DNA of 64,000 bases from Cercis canadensis. Its lineage: Eukaryota; Streptophyta; Magnoliopsida; Fabales; Fabaceae. The notes beneath the pieces were generated by a model. The model had not been told where the DNA came from. It saw only the letters and a list, made by a program, of their open reading frames with translations, and made no database searches. Both the position numbers and the translations under genes were made by a program. The stretch is taken from assembly GCA_003255065.1 (NCBI GenBank), contig QAOA01002493.1, forward strand, positions 259,621-323,620, written 5' to 3'. Position 1 is the first letter of the stretch; every line of letters begins with the position of its first letter. This document shows positions 44,397 through 56,553 of this stretch, one piece after another.

Positions 44397-47300
44397 TTAA
44401 GTCTCATAAAGGGCAGCAGACAAGTGCACCTCCTCCACCACTTGCTCTTGAAAACCCTCATAGAAAGGTTTCAGTCGATGTCCGTTCACTGGGAAGGTCT
44501 GGTTGGTTGCCTCATTCTTGATCTGAATTGCACCATAAGGAAAGACATGAGTCACCACAAAAGGACCCATCCATCGAGAACGAAGCTTGCCGGGCATTAG
44601 CTTGAGACGAGAGTTGTAGAGTAGCACTTTCTGACCAATGTAGAACTCTTTTCTCACCAACATCTTGTCATGGACAGCCTTGGTCTTTTCTTTGTAGATT
44701 CTGGAATTCTCATAAGCTGCCAACCGGATTTCATCAAGTTCCTGCAGGTGGAGTTTCCTCTGTGATCCGGCTTGGGCTAAATCAAGATTACATTGCTTCA
44801 CAGCCCAGTACGCCTTATGCTCGATCTCTACTGGAAGGTGACATGCCTTGCCAAAGACTAGCCTGTAAGGGGACATGCCTATAGGGGTCTTGTAGGCAGT
44901 CCGATAGGCCCACAATGCATCATCCAAACGCAGGCTCCAGTCCTTTCTGTTGGGCTGGACAGTCTTCTCTAAAATTTGCTTAATCTCCCTATTTGACACC
45001 TCTGCTTGCCCATTGGTCTGTGGATGGTAAGGGGTTGACACCTTGTGCACCACACCATACTTTCTCAACAAAGCAGCCATGTGCCTATTGCAGAAGTGTG
45101 AACCTTGGTCACTGATGATGGCTCTTGGAACGCCGAACCTGCAGAAAATGTGAGTCCTGACAAAATCTAAGACAACACGAGAATCATCAGTCCGGGTGGC
45201 CTTGGCCTCTACCCATTTAGAAACATAGTCCACAGCTAAAAGAATATACACAAAACCAAAAGAAGTAGGGAAAGGACCCATGAAATCGATGCCCCAAACA
45301 TCAAATATCTCACAAAACAGCAAAGGCTGTTGAGGCATCTCATTCCTACGAGAAATATTACCTGTCCGTTGGCATTGGGCACAATTCTTACAAAAGCTGT
45401 ACGCATCATGAAATAGGGTAGGCCAATAGAGTCCAGAATCTAAAACTTTACGAGCAGTGCGCTGAGGTCCAAAATGACCACCACATGCAGAAGTATGACA
45501 GAACTGTAACACAGACTCAGACTCATGTCCAGGCACACACCTCCTAATTACTTGGTCACTACAGAGTCTCCACAAGTAGGGGTCATCCCACACATAATGT
45601 TTGGATTCACTTTTAAGCTTATCTACTTGATGCTTCTTAAAATAAGCAGGTAACTCAGAAGCAACTAAGTAGTTTACCAGGTCAGCATACCAAGGATCTG
45701 TACCTTGCAGCTGATAAAGCTGCTCATCCGGGAAGGTTTCTCTGATGGGAAGGTTGTCCAAAGTCAGTGGTATCCGACTCAGGTGATCTGCTACCAAGTT
45801 CTCGGCTCCACTCTTGTCTCTGATCTCAAGGTCGAATTCTTGCAAGAGCAGCATCCACCTAATGAGCCTAGGCTTCGCATCCGGCTTCTTGAGCAAGTAC
45901 TTTAAAGCTGCATGATCAGAGAAAGCAATGACTTTAGAATTAAGCAAATATGAACGGAATTTATCTAAAGCAAACACAATTGCAAGGAGCTCTTTCTCAG
46001 TAGTGGTGTAATTTGCTTGGGCAGCATCCAAAGTGCGAGAGGCATAATAAATCACGTGGGACAGCTTGTCCACTCGCTGTGCAAGGACAGCTCCTACTGC
46101 AAAGTTTGATGCATCGCACATAAGCTCAAAGGGAAACTCCCAGTTAGGTGGCTGCATGATGGGAGGGGAGGTAAGGCTCTGCTTCAGCTGATCAAAGGCT
46201 ACTCTGCACTGCTTATCAAAGTCGAAATCCACTTCTTTCTGGAGAAGCTTAGACAATGGCAAGGCAATCTTGCTGAAGTCCTGGATGAATCGCCTGTAAA
46301 ACCCTGCATGACCAAGAAAGGAACGCACTTCCCGCACACAAGTGGGGTAGGGTAAGGAGGCAATAACATCTATCTTAGCCTTATCTACTTCAATGCCTTT
46401 GCTAGAAATTACATGCCCTAAAACTATGCCTTGTTCGACCATGAAGTGACATTTCTCAAAATTAAGAACAAGGTTAGTCTCAATGCATCTATCAAGTACC
46501 CTAGCAAGGCTATCTAAACATGCATCAAAAGAGGAGCCATATACAGTAAAGTCATCCATGAATACCTCCATGCAGTGTTCTAAAAAATCAGAAAATATGC
46601 TCACCATACACCGCTGGAATGTACCAGGGGCATTACACAGGCCGAAAGGCATCCTCCTATATGCAAATGTGCCGAATGGACAGGTGAAAGTCGTCTTCTC
46701 CTGATCCTCTGGGGCTATGTGAATCTGGAAGTAGCCTGAGAAGCCATCCAGGAAGCAGTAATGGGACTTCCCTGCCAGTCTCTCTAACATCTGATCAATA
46801 AAGGGTAGAGGGAAGTGATCCTTCCTTGTCGCCTGGTTGAGTCTTCTATAATCGATGCAGACGCGCCAGCTGTTCTGCACTCTGGTGGGGATCAACTCGT
46901 TCTTCTCATTGGCTACCACAGTTATGCCACTCTTCTTTGGAACCACTTGAACTGGACTCACCCATTTGCTATCTGAGATGGGGTAGATAATGCCGGCTGA
47001 CAACAGCTTGCTCACTTCTTTCTTGACCACATCCAGAATCAACGGGTTAAGTCGCCTTTGGGGCTGTCTCACTGGTTTAGCTTCTTCCTCTAATAAAATC
47101 CTATGCATGCAGGTGGAGGGGCTAATGCCAGGAATGTCTGCTAGTGTCCATCCAATAGCTGTCTTCCGCTGCTTCAGAATCTGCAACAACCTCTCTTCTT
47201 GTTCAGGTTGCAGATTGTTGGCTATGATGACAGGCAGCTTTTCTTCTGCTTCTAGGAAAGCATACTTGAGATGGTCAGGTAACGGTTTCAGCTCAAGAAT

Positions 47301-49871
47301 AGGTGGTTGCTGTACAGAAGGAACTAGCTTGGTTGGAGAAACCAAGTCTGCTGTGTGAAGCTCAGAAACACCTGCAAGCTCTGCACTATGCTCCAAAACA
47401 GTCTCATCATATCCCATATATGCAGAAATTTCAGAACAGGCAGCACAACTCCCATCACAATTAGTACATGCGGGGCAATCTAAAGTATCTAGCAAGCCTA
47501 CTATATCAGGAAATTCAGCTACCAATTCAGCATGCACATCATCAACTAGCAGGTCTATGACATCTATTTGGAACACTGAATGCTCTTCTAGAGGGTGTTT
47601 CATGGCATCACTTAAATTAAAACGAATTACAGTGTCACCAAATTCCATGGACAGGGTACCAGCATGCACATCAATTATGGTCTTAGCAGTTTTAAGGAAG
47701 GGTCTACCTAAGATCAAAGGGGCATGTCTAGATGTAGACTCATCCTCCATATTTAACACATAAAAATCTGCTGGAAATATTAAATCATTTACCCTAACCA
47801 AAACATCCTCAAGAAGGCCTGCAGGATAGGCTGTGCTTCTATTAGCAAGCTGAATGACTACTCCAGTGGGCTTCAGTTCTCCAATCTGCAGTGATGAATA
47901 GATGGACTTGGGCATCACGTTGATGGAAGCACCCAGATCTAGCATGGCATTTGTAAACTGCTTGTCTCCAATAGTGCAGGGAATGGTGAAAGTTCCAGGA
48001 TCAGTGCACTTTGATGGTAAGTTAGGCTGGATCATTGCTGACACGTTTCTGCTCATGCTCACTTTCTCATTGCCTTTCAGTCTTCTCTTGTGGGTACACA
48101 AATCCTTCAGAAACCTTGCATACTTGGGAATCTGTTTAATTGCTTCCAGAAGAGGTATATTGACTTCTACCTTCCTGAAAGTATCCATGATCTCTTTATC
48201 TAGCTCATGCTCAGCAATTTTCTTGGACTGTGTAATTCTGTTTGGAAAGGGGAGAGGAATACTGGGGGTAGAGCTCTCTGCCTGATCCTGAAGGTGGATT
48301 GGCTGCTGTTTTGGAATAGCTTTAGGGGCTGCAGGGTCTGAATTTTTTTCTTGAACAAAATTTTGAACCGTAGAAGGTAAGCTAGGTTCTGGAGCACTCA
48401 CTTCTTTACCACTGCGCAGGGTTATGGCACTCACATTGCCTCTTGGATTGGTGACTGTCTGAGAAGGTAAACTGCCAGAACCTTGAGACTTCATCTCACT
48501 AATGGTGCTTGCAAGTTGACCTATCTGAGTCTCCAAGCTCTGAATGCTAGTCTCAGTCCTCTGTTGGAATTGGATGTTGCTACTTGCCAATTGCTTCACT
48601 AAGTCTTCCAGGCTCGGTTCTGGCTTGTTAGCTTGCTGCATAGGCTGCTTCATTGGTGCTTGGTACTGCTGGTTGCTTGAACTTGCATTGTACCTAGGCT
48701 GTTGTGGCTGGTACGTTTGTTGTTGCTGCTGCTGGTAAGGTTGGCCAGAATTTCCTCCATACCTTAAATTAGGGTGATCTCTCCAACCAGGGTTGTAGGT
48801 GGAGGAGTGGGGGTCATATCGGGGCTGCTGGTAAGGTCTGCCAGGAAAGACTCCAGCCACTACTTCAGTGTTGTCTTGGAGAGTAGGACATTGATCTGTT
48901 GGATGACTAGACAGGGAACAAATTCCACATAGCTTGGCATGAGCTTGAACCGGTGTGTGCCCCATTGCTAGCTGTCTAACCAAGGAGGTCAATTCCTCCA
49001 AACGAGTCTCCACCCTTTGTTGATCTGCCATCTGCACCTCATTCACTCCTCTAGCTGGGGTGAGCATCCTTGTGCCAAATTGCTGTGCATTGTCTGACAT
49101 TTTGGATATTAAATCTCTTGCAGCTGCAGGGGTCTTGTCCACTAAGGCACCTCCAGAAGCAGCATCCACATAGCCTCGATCCATAGGAAGAAGTCCTTCG
49201 TAGAAATATTGGATGAGCAACTGGTCACTGATTTGATGATGGGGGCAGCTTCCACAGAGTTTCTTGAATCTCTCCCAATACTCATGTAGTGTCTCTCCAC
49301 TGTTTTGCCTTATGCCACATATTTCTTTTCGGATGGCAGCAGCTCTTGAGGCAGGGAAGAATCTTTCAAGAAAGCACCTCTTCAAGTCATTCCAGCATGT
49401 GATGATGGATGGCTGCAAGTATAGCCAATCCTTCGCTGCTCCATCTAATGAAAAGGGAAAAGCCCTAAGCTTGATGTGCTCCTCTTCAATTGACTGAGGC
49501 TTCATGGTAGAACACACTATGTGAAATTCCTTCAAATGCTTGTGAGGATCTTCACCTGCAAGTCCATGAAACTTTGGGAGCAAGTGTATTAATCCAGACT
49601 TTAATTCGAAATTAGCATCAGGATATTGAATACACAAAGGTTGGTAATTATCATCAGGGGCAGCCAACTCCTTAAGTGTCCTAGCCCTAGCATGCATGTC
49701 ATTATTTCCAGCCCCATTATTAGCAGCAAGATCAACCTCAGGATTAATGTCATTGGCAGCCATATTATGCTCTATGTGATTAGGAGTTCTACGTGCCCTA
49801 GCAAGTGTGTGCAAGGTTCTCTCTATTTCAGAATCACCTTCAAGTAGTTCAAATTGAGAGGACCGAGTCAT
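44397..49871 (-). CDS. Athila-type gag-pol polyprotein, intact
   Basis: A single frame of 1824 residues. Gag: about 80-260, with [20 protein letters not shown], and a knuckle [14 protein letters not shown] near 314-327. A Gln/Tyr/Pro-rich linker follows. Protease: [14 protein letters not shown] near 642. RT: about 950-1130, with [36 protein letters not shown] and FMDDF near 1103. RNase H: about 1190-1330, with [28 protein letters not shown] and FSDHAAL. Integrase: zinc finger near 1457-1500 ([19 protein letters not shown]) and core Asp (WGIDFMG, about 1527), Asp (SDQGSHF, about 1587), Glu (NGQAEVSN, about 1623). FMDDF, DLGAS and the tRNA-Asp primer site are typical of the Athila clade. No stop or frameshift, and gag and pol are fused without a frameshift signal. 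Confidence 0.95.
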   Translation of the reverse strand: MTRSSQFELLEGDSEIERTLHTLARARRTPNHIEHNMAANDINPEVDLAANNGAGNNDMHARARTLKELAAPDDNYQPLCIQYPDANFELKSGLIHLLPKFHGLAGEDPHKHLKEFHIVCSTMKPQSIEEEHIKLRAFPFSLDGAAKDWLYLQPSIITCWNDLKRCFLERFFPASRAAAIRKEICGIRQNSGETLHEYWERFKKLCGSCPHHQISDQLLIQYFYEGLLPMDRGYVDAASGGALVDKTPAAARDLISKMSDNAQQFGTRMLTPARGVNEVQMADQQRVETRLEELTSLVRQLAMGHTPVQAHAKLCGICSLSSHPTDQCPTLQDNTEVVAGVFPGRPYQQPRYDPHSSTYNPGWRDHPNLRYGGNSGQPYQQQQQQTYQPQQPRYNASSSNQQYQAPMKQPMQQANKPEPSLEDLVKQLASSNIQFQQRTETSIQSLETQIGQLASTISEMKSQGSGSLPSQTVTNPRGNVSAITLRSGKEVSAPEPSLPSTVQNFVQEKNSDPAAPKAIPKQQPIHLQDQAESSTPSIPLPFPNRITQSKKIAEHELDKEIMDTFRKVEVNIPLLEAIKQIPKYARFLKDLCTHKRRLKGNEKVSMSRNVSAMIQPNLPSKCTDPGTFTIPCTIGDKQFTNAMLDLGASINVMPKSIYSSLQIGELKPTGVVIQLANRSTAYPAGLLEDVLVRVNDLIFPADFYVLNMEDESTSRHAPLILGRPFLKTAKTIIDVHAGTLSMEFGDTVIRFNLSDAMKHPLEEHSVFQIDVIDLLVDDVHAELVAEFPDIVGLLDTLDCPACTNCDGSCAACSEISAYMGYDETVLEHSAELAGVSELHTADLVSPTKLVPSVQQPPILELKPLPDHLKYAFLEAEEKLPVIIANNLQPEQEERLLQILKQRKTAIGWTLADIPGISPSTCMHRILLEEEAKPVRQPQRRLNPLILDVVKKEVSKLLSAGIIYPISDSKWVSPVQVVPKKSGITVVANEKNELIPTRVQNSWRVCIDYRRLNQATRKDHFPLPFIDQMLERLAGKSHYCFLDGFSGYFQIHIAPEDQEKTTFTCPFGTFAYRRMPFGLCNAPGTFQRCMVSIFSDFLEHCMEVFMDDFTVYGSSFDACLDSLARVLDRCIETNLVLNFEKCHFMVEQGIVLGHVISSKGIEVDKAKIDVIASLPYPTCVREVRSFLGHAGFYRRFIQDFSKIALPLSKLLQKEVDFDFDKQCRVAFDQLKQSLTSPPIMQPPNWEFPFELMCDASNFAVGAVLAQRVDKLSHVIYYASRTLDAAQANYTTTEKELLAIVFALDKFRSYLLNSKVIAFSDHAALKYLLKKPDAKPRLIRWMLLLQEFDLEIRDKSGAENLVADHLSRIPLTLDNLPIRETFPDEQLYQLQGTDPWYADLVNYLVASELPAYFKKHQVDKLKSESKHYVWDDPYLWRLCSDQVIRRCVPGHESESVLQFCHTSACGGHFGPQRTARKVLDSGLYWPTLFHDAYSFCKNCAQCQRTGNISRRNEMPQQPLLFCEIFDVWGIDFMGPFPTSFGFVYILLAVDYVSKWVEAKATRTDDSRVVLDFVRTHIFCRFGVPRAIISDQGSHFCNRHMAALLRKYGVVHKVSTPYHPQTNGQAEVSNREIKQILEKTVQPNRKDWSLRLDDALWAYRTAYKTPIGMSPYRLVFGKACHLPVEIEHKAYWAVKQCNLDLAQAGSQRKLHLQELDEIRLAAYENSRIYKEKTKAVHDKMLVRKEFYIGQKVLLYNSRLKLMPGKLRSRWMGPFVVTHVFPYGAIQIKNEATNQTFPVNGHRLKPFYEGFQEQVVEEVHLSAALYET

Positions 49872-50757
49872 GCACTATGCAAATCAAAAGATAACAACAC
49901 TCTAAAACACACTAGAACACACCAAAACAGTAAAACAGTGAATCAATGAAAGAAAAGTGCAAAAACCACAACACACTAAATGCACTAGACAAATGCAAAA
50001 AGACACCAAAATAATACTAATTGACCCAACAAAACATTTTTAAAAATTTTTCTACCACCACAGCATGAAATATTGATGAAAAGGAAACTCAAAAATCAAA
50101 TAAAAAATCTTAAAAAATTGAAAAAGGGGTCTAAACGATGGAATTTGGCCGAGATAGGGTGGTGCTCAATGCTTTAGCATTGAGCTATATTTCTCACACC
50201 GTTTTCCTTCAACTGACCAATTTTCAGCTCAATCAGAGCACAAAAATCCGTACAGAATTTTGACCCGTAAAATCGTAATTTCAAGCCAAAACGCTAGGGA
50301 AACAGGGAAAAATTTGGGAATAGGCACAAGAATTCACACAATGGGAACCTAAAACAGTAAGGCAAACAAGACAGCAAGAAAAAAAAAAAAATCACAGACC
50401 TTACACAATATAGAAATTTTACCAAAAAGTGAACTAAGATAGCAAAGGGGACAGAATAGCAGCAAAGGAGACAAAACAAGGGCAATAATAGCACAAAGTT
50501 CAGCTCACAGTGCTTCTCACAAAGCAATTTCTCTGTCCACTAATTTGCAGCTCAATCCCAGTTGGTCAGAATCAAAAACAAGACAGAAACAGAAACACTA
50601 ACCAGAGAAAGACAACCTAAACAAAACAGGAAAACAAAATAGGAAAACAAGTAGAACAAGGGGAAAACGAAGGAAGAACAATTGCTAGAAACAATAACAG
50701 TAAGCAAGCAAAATAGTAATAAAAGAGTTCTAAGAAGATTAATTTGTTAGGTGAAAT

Positions 50758-50774
50758 CCCCGGCAACGGCGCCA
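50758..50774 (-). promoter_or_regulatory. Primer-binding site, tRNA-Asp type
   Basis: The + strand reads CCCCGGCAACGGCGCCA, identical to the 3' end of plant tRNA-Asp; the element strand reads TGGCGCCGTTGCCGGGG, six bases after the LTR. This is the usual Athila primer site. Confidence 0.93.
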
Positions 50775-50780
50775 AAATTT

Positions 50781-52073
50781 TGACGGGTGCCGAACCGTAC
50801 AAAATTAAACTACTAATTGCAACTAAATTGTAGTATAGGATGCAACCAGTGTCGTCTCCCAAGGATTCACCAGAACAACTAATCTTTTAAGAACTTAAGC
50901 AAGAACAGAATAAGGGGGGGTTTTGTGTTGAATGCAATATACTAAGAATTAAGAAAGCAGTAAATTGAATTTATCAAATAAGAGAAAACGCAATCAACTC
51001 AAGCAGGCAACCAAACTCTAATCCATCCTTGTTCACTAAAGATAACCTAGATCTGATTTAATTCTTGGTTAAGTGTTACCTGGAACCCCTAACAATAACA
51101 CTTAGAATTCCTACTGATTTACCAATCAGGATTCAATTAATCATGGAATTAAGACTCTAGGCAACCGCTCTATATCACTAAATCCAGATTAATTTAATAA
51201 CCGAATTATCCAAGTTAACCATATATTAAAGACCTTTAAAGTATGATTATCAATCTGATTACTGTTATGAATCTAATCAACCGATTTAAATTCATACAAC
51301 TCATGGAATCAAAGTACCATTCAATCACATGAAGAAGGGGAGAAGCAGTAATTCAAATTAAATTAAATCAAACCCGGTTGAAGCACAGGAACTCTGGATT
51401 GTCAAGTTTGGCTCCTCTTGAATTGATTACAAACGAACTTAGCCTTCCATGGAAGACTTGAACACAAAGCAAAGGGGAAAAACGAACTAAGCAAAGGAGG
51501 CAGCAGCAGCTCAAGGAATTTCGTATCTCTTCTGATTGTGTATATTTGCCTCAACAACTTGAGAATATATACTAGCTGGCTGCCTCCTCTAGGTTTCCTA
51601 ATGGTTTCCTAATTACAAAATAAACCTAGTTTCCTAAATTATTAATGGTAAAAACATGATCAAGCCCTAGTGTCATGTGTGCTGGCCCAAAAACAGATGT
51701 TGGCCCAAATAAACATGCTCTGGTCCAATAGGCAGCCCTAAGGAAAGGAATCAGTCAATGCTGGGCGGAGCAGAAAATCTGGACTGCTTGCACGCGAATT
51801 TCAGTTGTCCAGACGCGAGAATCAGCTTCTTGGCTCTTCATATGAAATGTGGCATTCCAACGAAACTGGAATCACATCAATCGAACATCTATAGCAAAAG
51901 ATATGGTGAAAAACGTAAGCAGTGCCAGAATTTAACAGTTAAGCAATTAAAATCTACAAGCACCAACAAGTCCAAATCTACAAAACATGTCTAAAAGCCA
52001 TAAAAATCACTAGAAACACACACTAAAAGACTAAGTATAAGAGAAACAAATAGTATAAAATAATGTGTTATCA
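50781..52073 (-). repeat. 5' LTR of the Athila-type element
   Basis: 1293 bp, TG to CA. It should drive transcription toward lower coordinates. A 0.9-kb leader (50757-49872) separates the primer site from the gag-pol ATG. Confidence 0.93.
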
Positions 52074-52078
52074 CATAT

Positions 52079-52607
52079 GATCTTTGTTATTAAGATGCAG
52101 GGGCTACAAAGCTCGAAATGGATGAGAAGCAAAGAGCTACGGAGTTGGAAACACATAACTCGAGACCAAAGAGCCATGAAACAATAGAGAAAATTCTCTA
52201 AAACTCAATCTAATGATGCAATTTCATAATGCTTTATTATTATATTATTCATTGCGATCATACAAGTTCTTTTATCTATTAAAGAATTTCTCTCAATGCT
52301 GGAAATTGCATGTTGTCGCATTAAGAGCTTGAGCTCGGTATTTTATTTGTTGCGGTTCAAATAACTTGATGCATGATTATTTTAAATACCTACAAATCTA
52401 ATACAGATTCATAGAGCATGACAAATTCTCATTCAAAGGGTACAACCTGTAGTGTACACTTATTCTAAATGCATGACATTGCATAATCAAAAATTTTATA
52501 TCTGCTTGCCTAACAAGGCTTCAAAAGCCAAATATGTTCACTTTACAGGACTTAAACTTCAGTCTCAATGCCTTGACTCCCTCAAGTCATTGGACTTGGG
52601 GGCCAAG
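52079..52607 (+). other. Rest of element A interior and its polypurine tract
   Basis: Continuation of element A after the Athila insertion. Non-coding. Ends in GGACTTGGGGGCCAAG directly before the right LTR at 52608. Confidence 0.6.
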
Positions 52608-52838
52608 TGTTAATACTCATTAAATTCACTACTCATTGCTACAGTAAGAAGATAAAACTACCCTGCTAAGGTATACACTCTCATATATATTCTCTTCAGA
52701 CCACACATTGAAGGGAGCTCTCTCTTACGCTTCTTCTTTCTCTGGCCTTCCCCCTCACTCCCTTCTCCGACCTTGCTAACTCGAGCGTCAGAGGTGGCGC
52801 CGGAGCTCCAGCTCCGGCCTTCCCTGACCGTATTTCTC
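52608..52838 (+). repeat. Right LTR of element A, truncated
   Basis: Matches 36728-36950 and stops at GACCGTATTTCTC. The next bases belong to Tat pol. There is no target duplication to pair with the CTAAG left of 36728. Confidence 0.8.
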
Positions 52839-55800
52839 TTTGGCCTAAAGTTACTCATCGAGTTTTCAGATTTATTTGTCTGGTCAACTGCAAACAATGC
52901 CAAGGATAGATCCTAACTTCATATTGCATAAACTTGGTATTTATTCGAGTGCCCATCCGGTGATAAAAGAAGTGAACTTTCGGACCAGAAAGACAGCAAG
53001 CAATGAAAAAGGAAGTAAAAGAGTTGTTGGAGGCAGGATTCATAAGAAAGGTGACATACATTACTTGGCTTTCAAACGTTGTCTTAGTGAAGAAGCATAA
53101 TGGGAAGTGGAGAATGTGTGTAGATTTCACCAACCTTAACAAGGTGTGTCCTAGAGATTCTTACCCTCTCCCTAACATAGAAAACTAGTAGATGGGGCAT
53201 CGGGATACAAAATGTTGAGTTTCATGGATGCTTATTCTTGTTACAATCAGATTAAAATGTCTCCAGATGACAAAGAAAAAACTGCATTTATCATAAATGA
53301 TGGGAATTACTACTACAAGGTAATGTTTTTCGGCCTGAAAAATGTCGGGGCTACCTACCAGAGACTGATGAACAAGGTGTTTGAACAACAGATCGGTAGA
53401 AATGTAGAAGTCTATGTGGATGACATATTAGCAAAAATGGTAGAAGGAGATGATCATTGGACCGACTTGAAAGAAATCTTTCAGGAGTTAAGGAAGTACA
53501 ACATGAGACTTAACCCGGACAAATATGCCTTCGAAGTAAAAGGAGGCAAGTTCCTCGGATATATGATCAGCCAAAGAGGAATTGAGGCTAACCCCAAAAA
53601 ATGCTGAGATATAATAGAGATGCCACAACCCGAGTCTGTGAAAGACGTCCAGAGACTAGTAGGAAGGATCGCAGCCCTCGCCCGTTTCATGAGCAAGTTA
53701 GCAGATAAATCTTTACCCTTTTTTAAACGCTTAAAGAAAATTAAAAAATTTAATTGGGACAATGAGTGCTAAAATGCCTTTAATCAATTAAAGCACTACC
53801 TCTCCACACCCCCTTTGTTGTCTAAACTTGTTACGGGAGAACCTCTATACATTTACCTTTCTGTAACAAATCAAGCAACAAGTTCAATCTTAGTCAAAAA
53901 AGATAAAGGAATCCAAAGGCCAGTATACTACACAAGTAAAACTCTGCAAGGAGCGGAAATTTGCTATCAGAAAATTGAGAAGTTAGCCTTTGCACTCTTA
54001 ACCACCTCAAAACAGCTAAGGCCTTACTTTCAGAATCACCAAGTCATTGTACGAATAGATGCCTCGCTTCAACAAGTGTTACAAAAATCAAATCTAGCCG
54101 GTAGAATGGTGGCATGGTCGGTAGAGCTATCAGAATATGCATTACAATTTGAACCAAGAGGGGCAATAAAAGCTCAAGCCCTTGTAAATTTTGTAGCAGA
54201 AATGACTCGATCTTCGGAAGAAGATGTAATGGAAACACATGTAACTTGGGTTGCCCATGTTGATGGATCATCCAACGTTAAAGGAAGTGGAGCAGGAATC
54301 ATACTAGAAAGCCCTCACGGTCTTGAAGTATAACAAGCTTTAAAGTTTGAATTTAAAGCCTCGAACAATCAAGCTGAATATGAAGCACTGATAGCAGGGC
54401 TGCAGTTGGCAAAGGAAATGGGAGCATAAAGCATAAAAGTGTTAAGTGACTCTCAACTAGTCACGAGTCAAGTCAAAGGAGATTACAATGCTAAGGATGA
54501 GATGATGATGAGGTACTTGAACATAGTCAAGAACTTGATTGACCAGTTTAGCCACTTCAAAATGACATACACTCTAAGAGAGAACAACAAAAGAGCAGAT
54601 ATACTCTTTAAGCTAGCCAATACAGGAAAAATAGGAAATAACAAGACAATAATTCAAGAAACAAAGAAACACCCCAGCATAGAGGAAGAGGTAATGGTCA
54701 TTGACAAAGCTAAAGCATCATGGATGACACCCATAATCAAGTACCTCGACTTCGGGAAATTACCTGAAAATAAAAGTGAGGCAAGAAGCTTAGCTAGAAT
54801 GGCGAACAAATATTATTTAGAAGCAAGACAACTGTACAACAAAGGATTCTCTGTGCCCATGCTGAAATGCTTAGATAAGAAAGAAACGGAGTATGTGTTG
54901 CAGGAAGTACACGAAGGTATATGTGGGAGCCATATAGGAGCAAGGACACTTGCCAAAAAAGTTCTCCGTGCAAGATATTACTGGCTAACTATACGCACAG
55001 ATTTCAATAACTTCGTACAGAAGTGTGACAAATGTCAACGATATTCCTCATAGCACATAGCTCCCTCAACAAAATTGCATCCGTCAGAAGCTACATAGCC
55101 CTTCGCTAGATAAGGAATAGACTCGCTCGGACCATTTCCAATAGCTATAGGTTAAAAGAAATATCTTATAGTCATTAGAGACTATTTCACTAAATGGATT
55201 GAAGCAAAACCGTTGGCAACAATTACTACAAAACAAGCTGAAAAATTCCTATGGCAGGCTATTATTTGCAAGTTTAGAACCGAGCTTTAAATTTTCTTTC
55301 TTATATGAATTCCCTGAATCTTAACATATATTTTTGCAAGTTTGGAATACCATTTTCAATAACGGCGGCTAATAGGACCCAATTTATAGATAAGAACTTC
55401 TGAGCTATGTGTGAAAACCTACAAATCCAGGTTCATTATACCTCAATAGAGCACCCACAGACCAATGGTCAGGTAGAAGCAGCAAATCGGGTAATACTTC
55501 AAGGGCTGAAGAAAAGATTGGACAAGGCAAAGAAATATTAGATCGATGAACTAAGTCATGTCCTTTGGGCTTACTGAACCACCCCTCATTCTGTCACGAG
55601 ATAATCTCCATACAAGCTCACGTATGATGAAGAATCAATGATTCCAGTTGAAGTGGGTGAGCCAATTTGGAGAAGACAGCATTTTGAAGCTGATGATAAC
55701 GACTCAAATATGCTAGCAGAGTTAGACTTGCTAGAGGAAGAACGAGAAATAGCTTCGATCCGGATGGCAGCGCAAAAACAACGAGTCACTAGATACTACA

Positions 55801-56024
55801 ACTCTCGGGTAAAGGATAGAGCATTCAAAGAGGGCGATCTAGCACTCTGTCGCGCAACAATAGGCCACAAAATGACGTCGGAAGGATAGCTCGCACCAAC
55901 ATGGGAAGGACCCTATCGGGTCGCAAATGTGTTAGGAAAAGGGGCATACAAGCTACAAACCCTAGACAGAAAGGAAATCCCAAGGACATGGAATATGGTG
56001 AATCTGCGAAAGTACTTCAGTTAA
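52839..56024 (+). pseudogene. Tat-type pol: RT, RNase H, second RNase H, integrase
   Basis: Begins within pol (IEFSDLFVWS near 52855). RT: ELLEAGFIRKVTYITWLSNV, PRDSYPLPNIEN, LSFMDAYSCYNQIKMSPDDK and YVDDI at about 53414. First RNase H: RPVYYTSKTLQGAEICYQKI (about 53920). Second, archaeal-type RNase H: VAHVDGSSNVKGSGAGIILE (about 54250), NNQAEYEALIAGLQLAKEMG and LSDSQLVTSQVKGDYNAKDE. Integrase: VHEGICGSHIGARTLAKK, FVQKCDKCQRYSS, DYFTKWIEAKPL and EHPQTNGQVEAANRVI. Two RNase H domains mark the Tat/Ogre lineage. Many stops; the integrase core second Asp is lost (AANRTQF where SDNGTQF is usual). The end (LQTLDRKEIPRTWNMVNLRK, stop 56022-56024) is the normal C-terminus. Gag, protease and 5' LTR are missing. 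Confidence 0.88.
55276..55343 (+). repeat. 68-bp insertion in the integrase with 11-bp direct repeats
   Basis: TTTGCAAGTTT at 55265-55275 recurs at 55333-55343, and the sequence between interrupts integrase between CKF and FGIPF. Removing one repeat plus the insert restores continuity. It may be a small insertion or filler DNA from break repair. Confidence 0.55.
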
Positions 56025-56553
56025 TGAGTGCATAGAGTTTGATTTTTCAAGTATGTTGTGACTTTTCACACACTTCAATTATGAAGTTTTCATGAATAAA
56101 ACAATCCAGATTCTAAGAAATATTTTCTTATACCAAGAGTGAGGTCAAAAAAAATCATTTTGACACCGTCTAAAGGACATAAAATCGGTATACAACAGAG
56201 CTATAAGTCCCCGTAAAACTGAACATGATAATGTCCATAGGACAATAAACCAAAATGTGACAGAGGGAAAAGCCCCCACAATCCGAAAATAAGTAACTCA
56301 ATAACAACATTGCAAAGATCTCCCATTGGAAACTCGACTAGTAACATTGCAAAGATAGCCCATTGTAGACTTGTTCAAGACAAAAACAAAAACAAAAAAA
56401 AACTTACTACCAATCCACATATCAACCAAAAAGTCTACTTTATTGAAATTAAAAATTACAGGATAGAGAGAGGAGAGGTCGCCCACGAAGGGAGCTCACC
56501 CAAGCTCGCCTATTTAAAAAAATATATTATTATTATTTGAGCTACTTTGCCTC
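56025..56553 (+). other. Spacer between Tat pol and the antisense ORF
   Basis: No coding region supported. Contains a short repeat (AACATTGCAAAGAT, near 56306 and 56344) and A-rich runs. Confidence 0.5.

Larger units (their letters stand above)
41673..52078 (-). mobile_element. Complete Athila-type Ty3/gypsy retrotransposon
   Basis: LTRs 41678-43001 and 50781-52073, both TG to CA, flanked by identical CATAT target duplications (41673-41677 and 52074-52078). Coding strand is -: primer-binding site at 50774-50758, one gag-pol ORF 49871-44397, about 1.4 kb of non-coding sequence, and a polypurine tract at 43002-43016. All catalytic motifs look intact. It is inserted in element A and is the youngest large insertion in the window. 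Confidence 0.95.
36728..52838 (+). mobile_element. Short-LTR non-autonomous gypsy element (A), interrupted
   Basis: Left LTR 36728-36980 (TGTTCATACTCAG to GGTCATCAGCA), primer-binding site at 36982-37000, decayed gag-like sequence to about 37500, then about 4.2 kb without recognisable genes, the inserted Athila element 41673-52078, 0.5 kb more, a polypurine tract (GGACTTGGGGGCCAAG, 52592-52607) and a right LTR 52608-52838 that is cut short. No pol. A large non-coding interior with tandem repeats suggests a non-autonomous relative of Tat elements. The right LTR lacks its last 40 bp or so and abuts Tat pol, so the two elements were joined by deletion or recombination. Confidence 0.7.

Noticed and set aside
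45705..49847. Several plus-strand open frames inside the Athila gag-pol
   Set aside because: Shadows of the 1824-codon minus-strand ORF.
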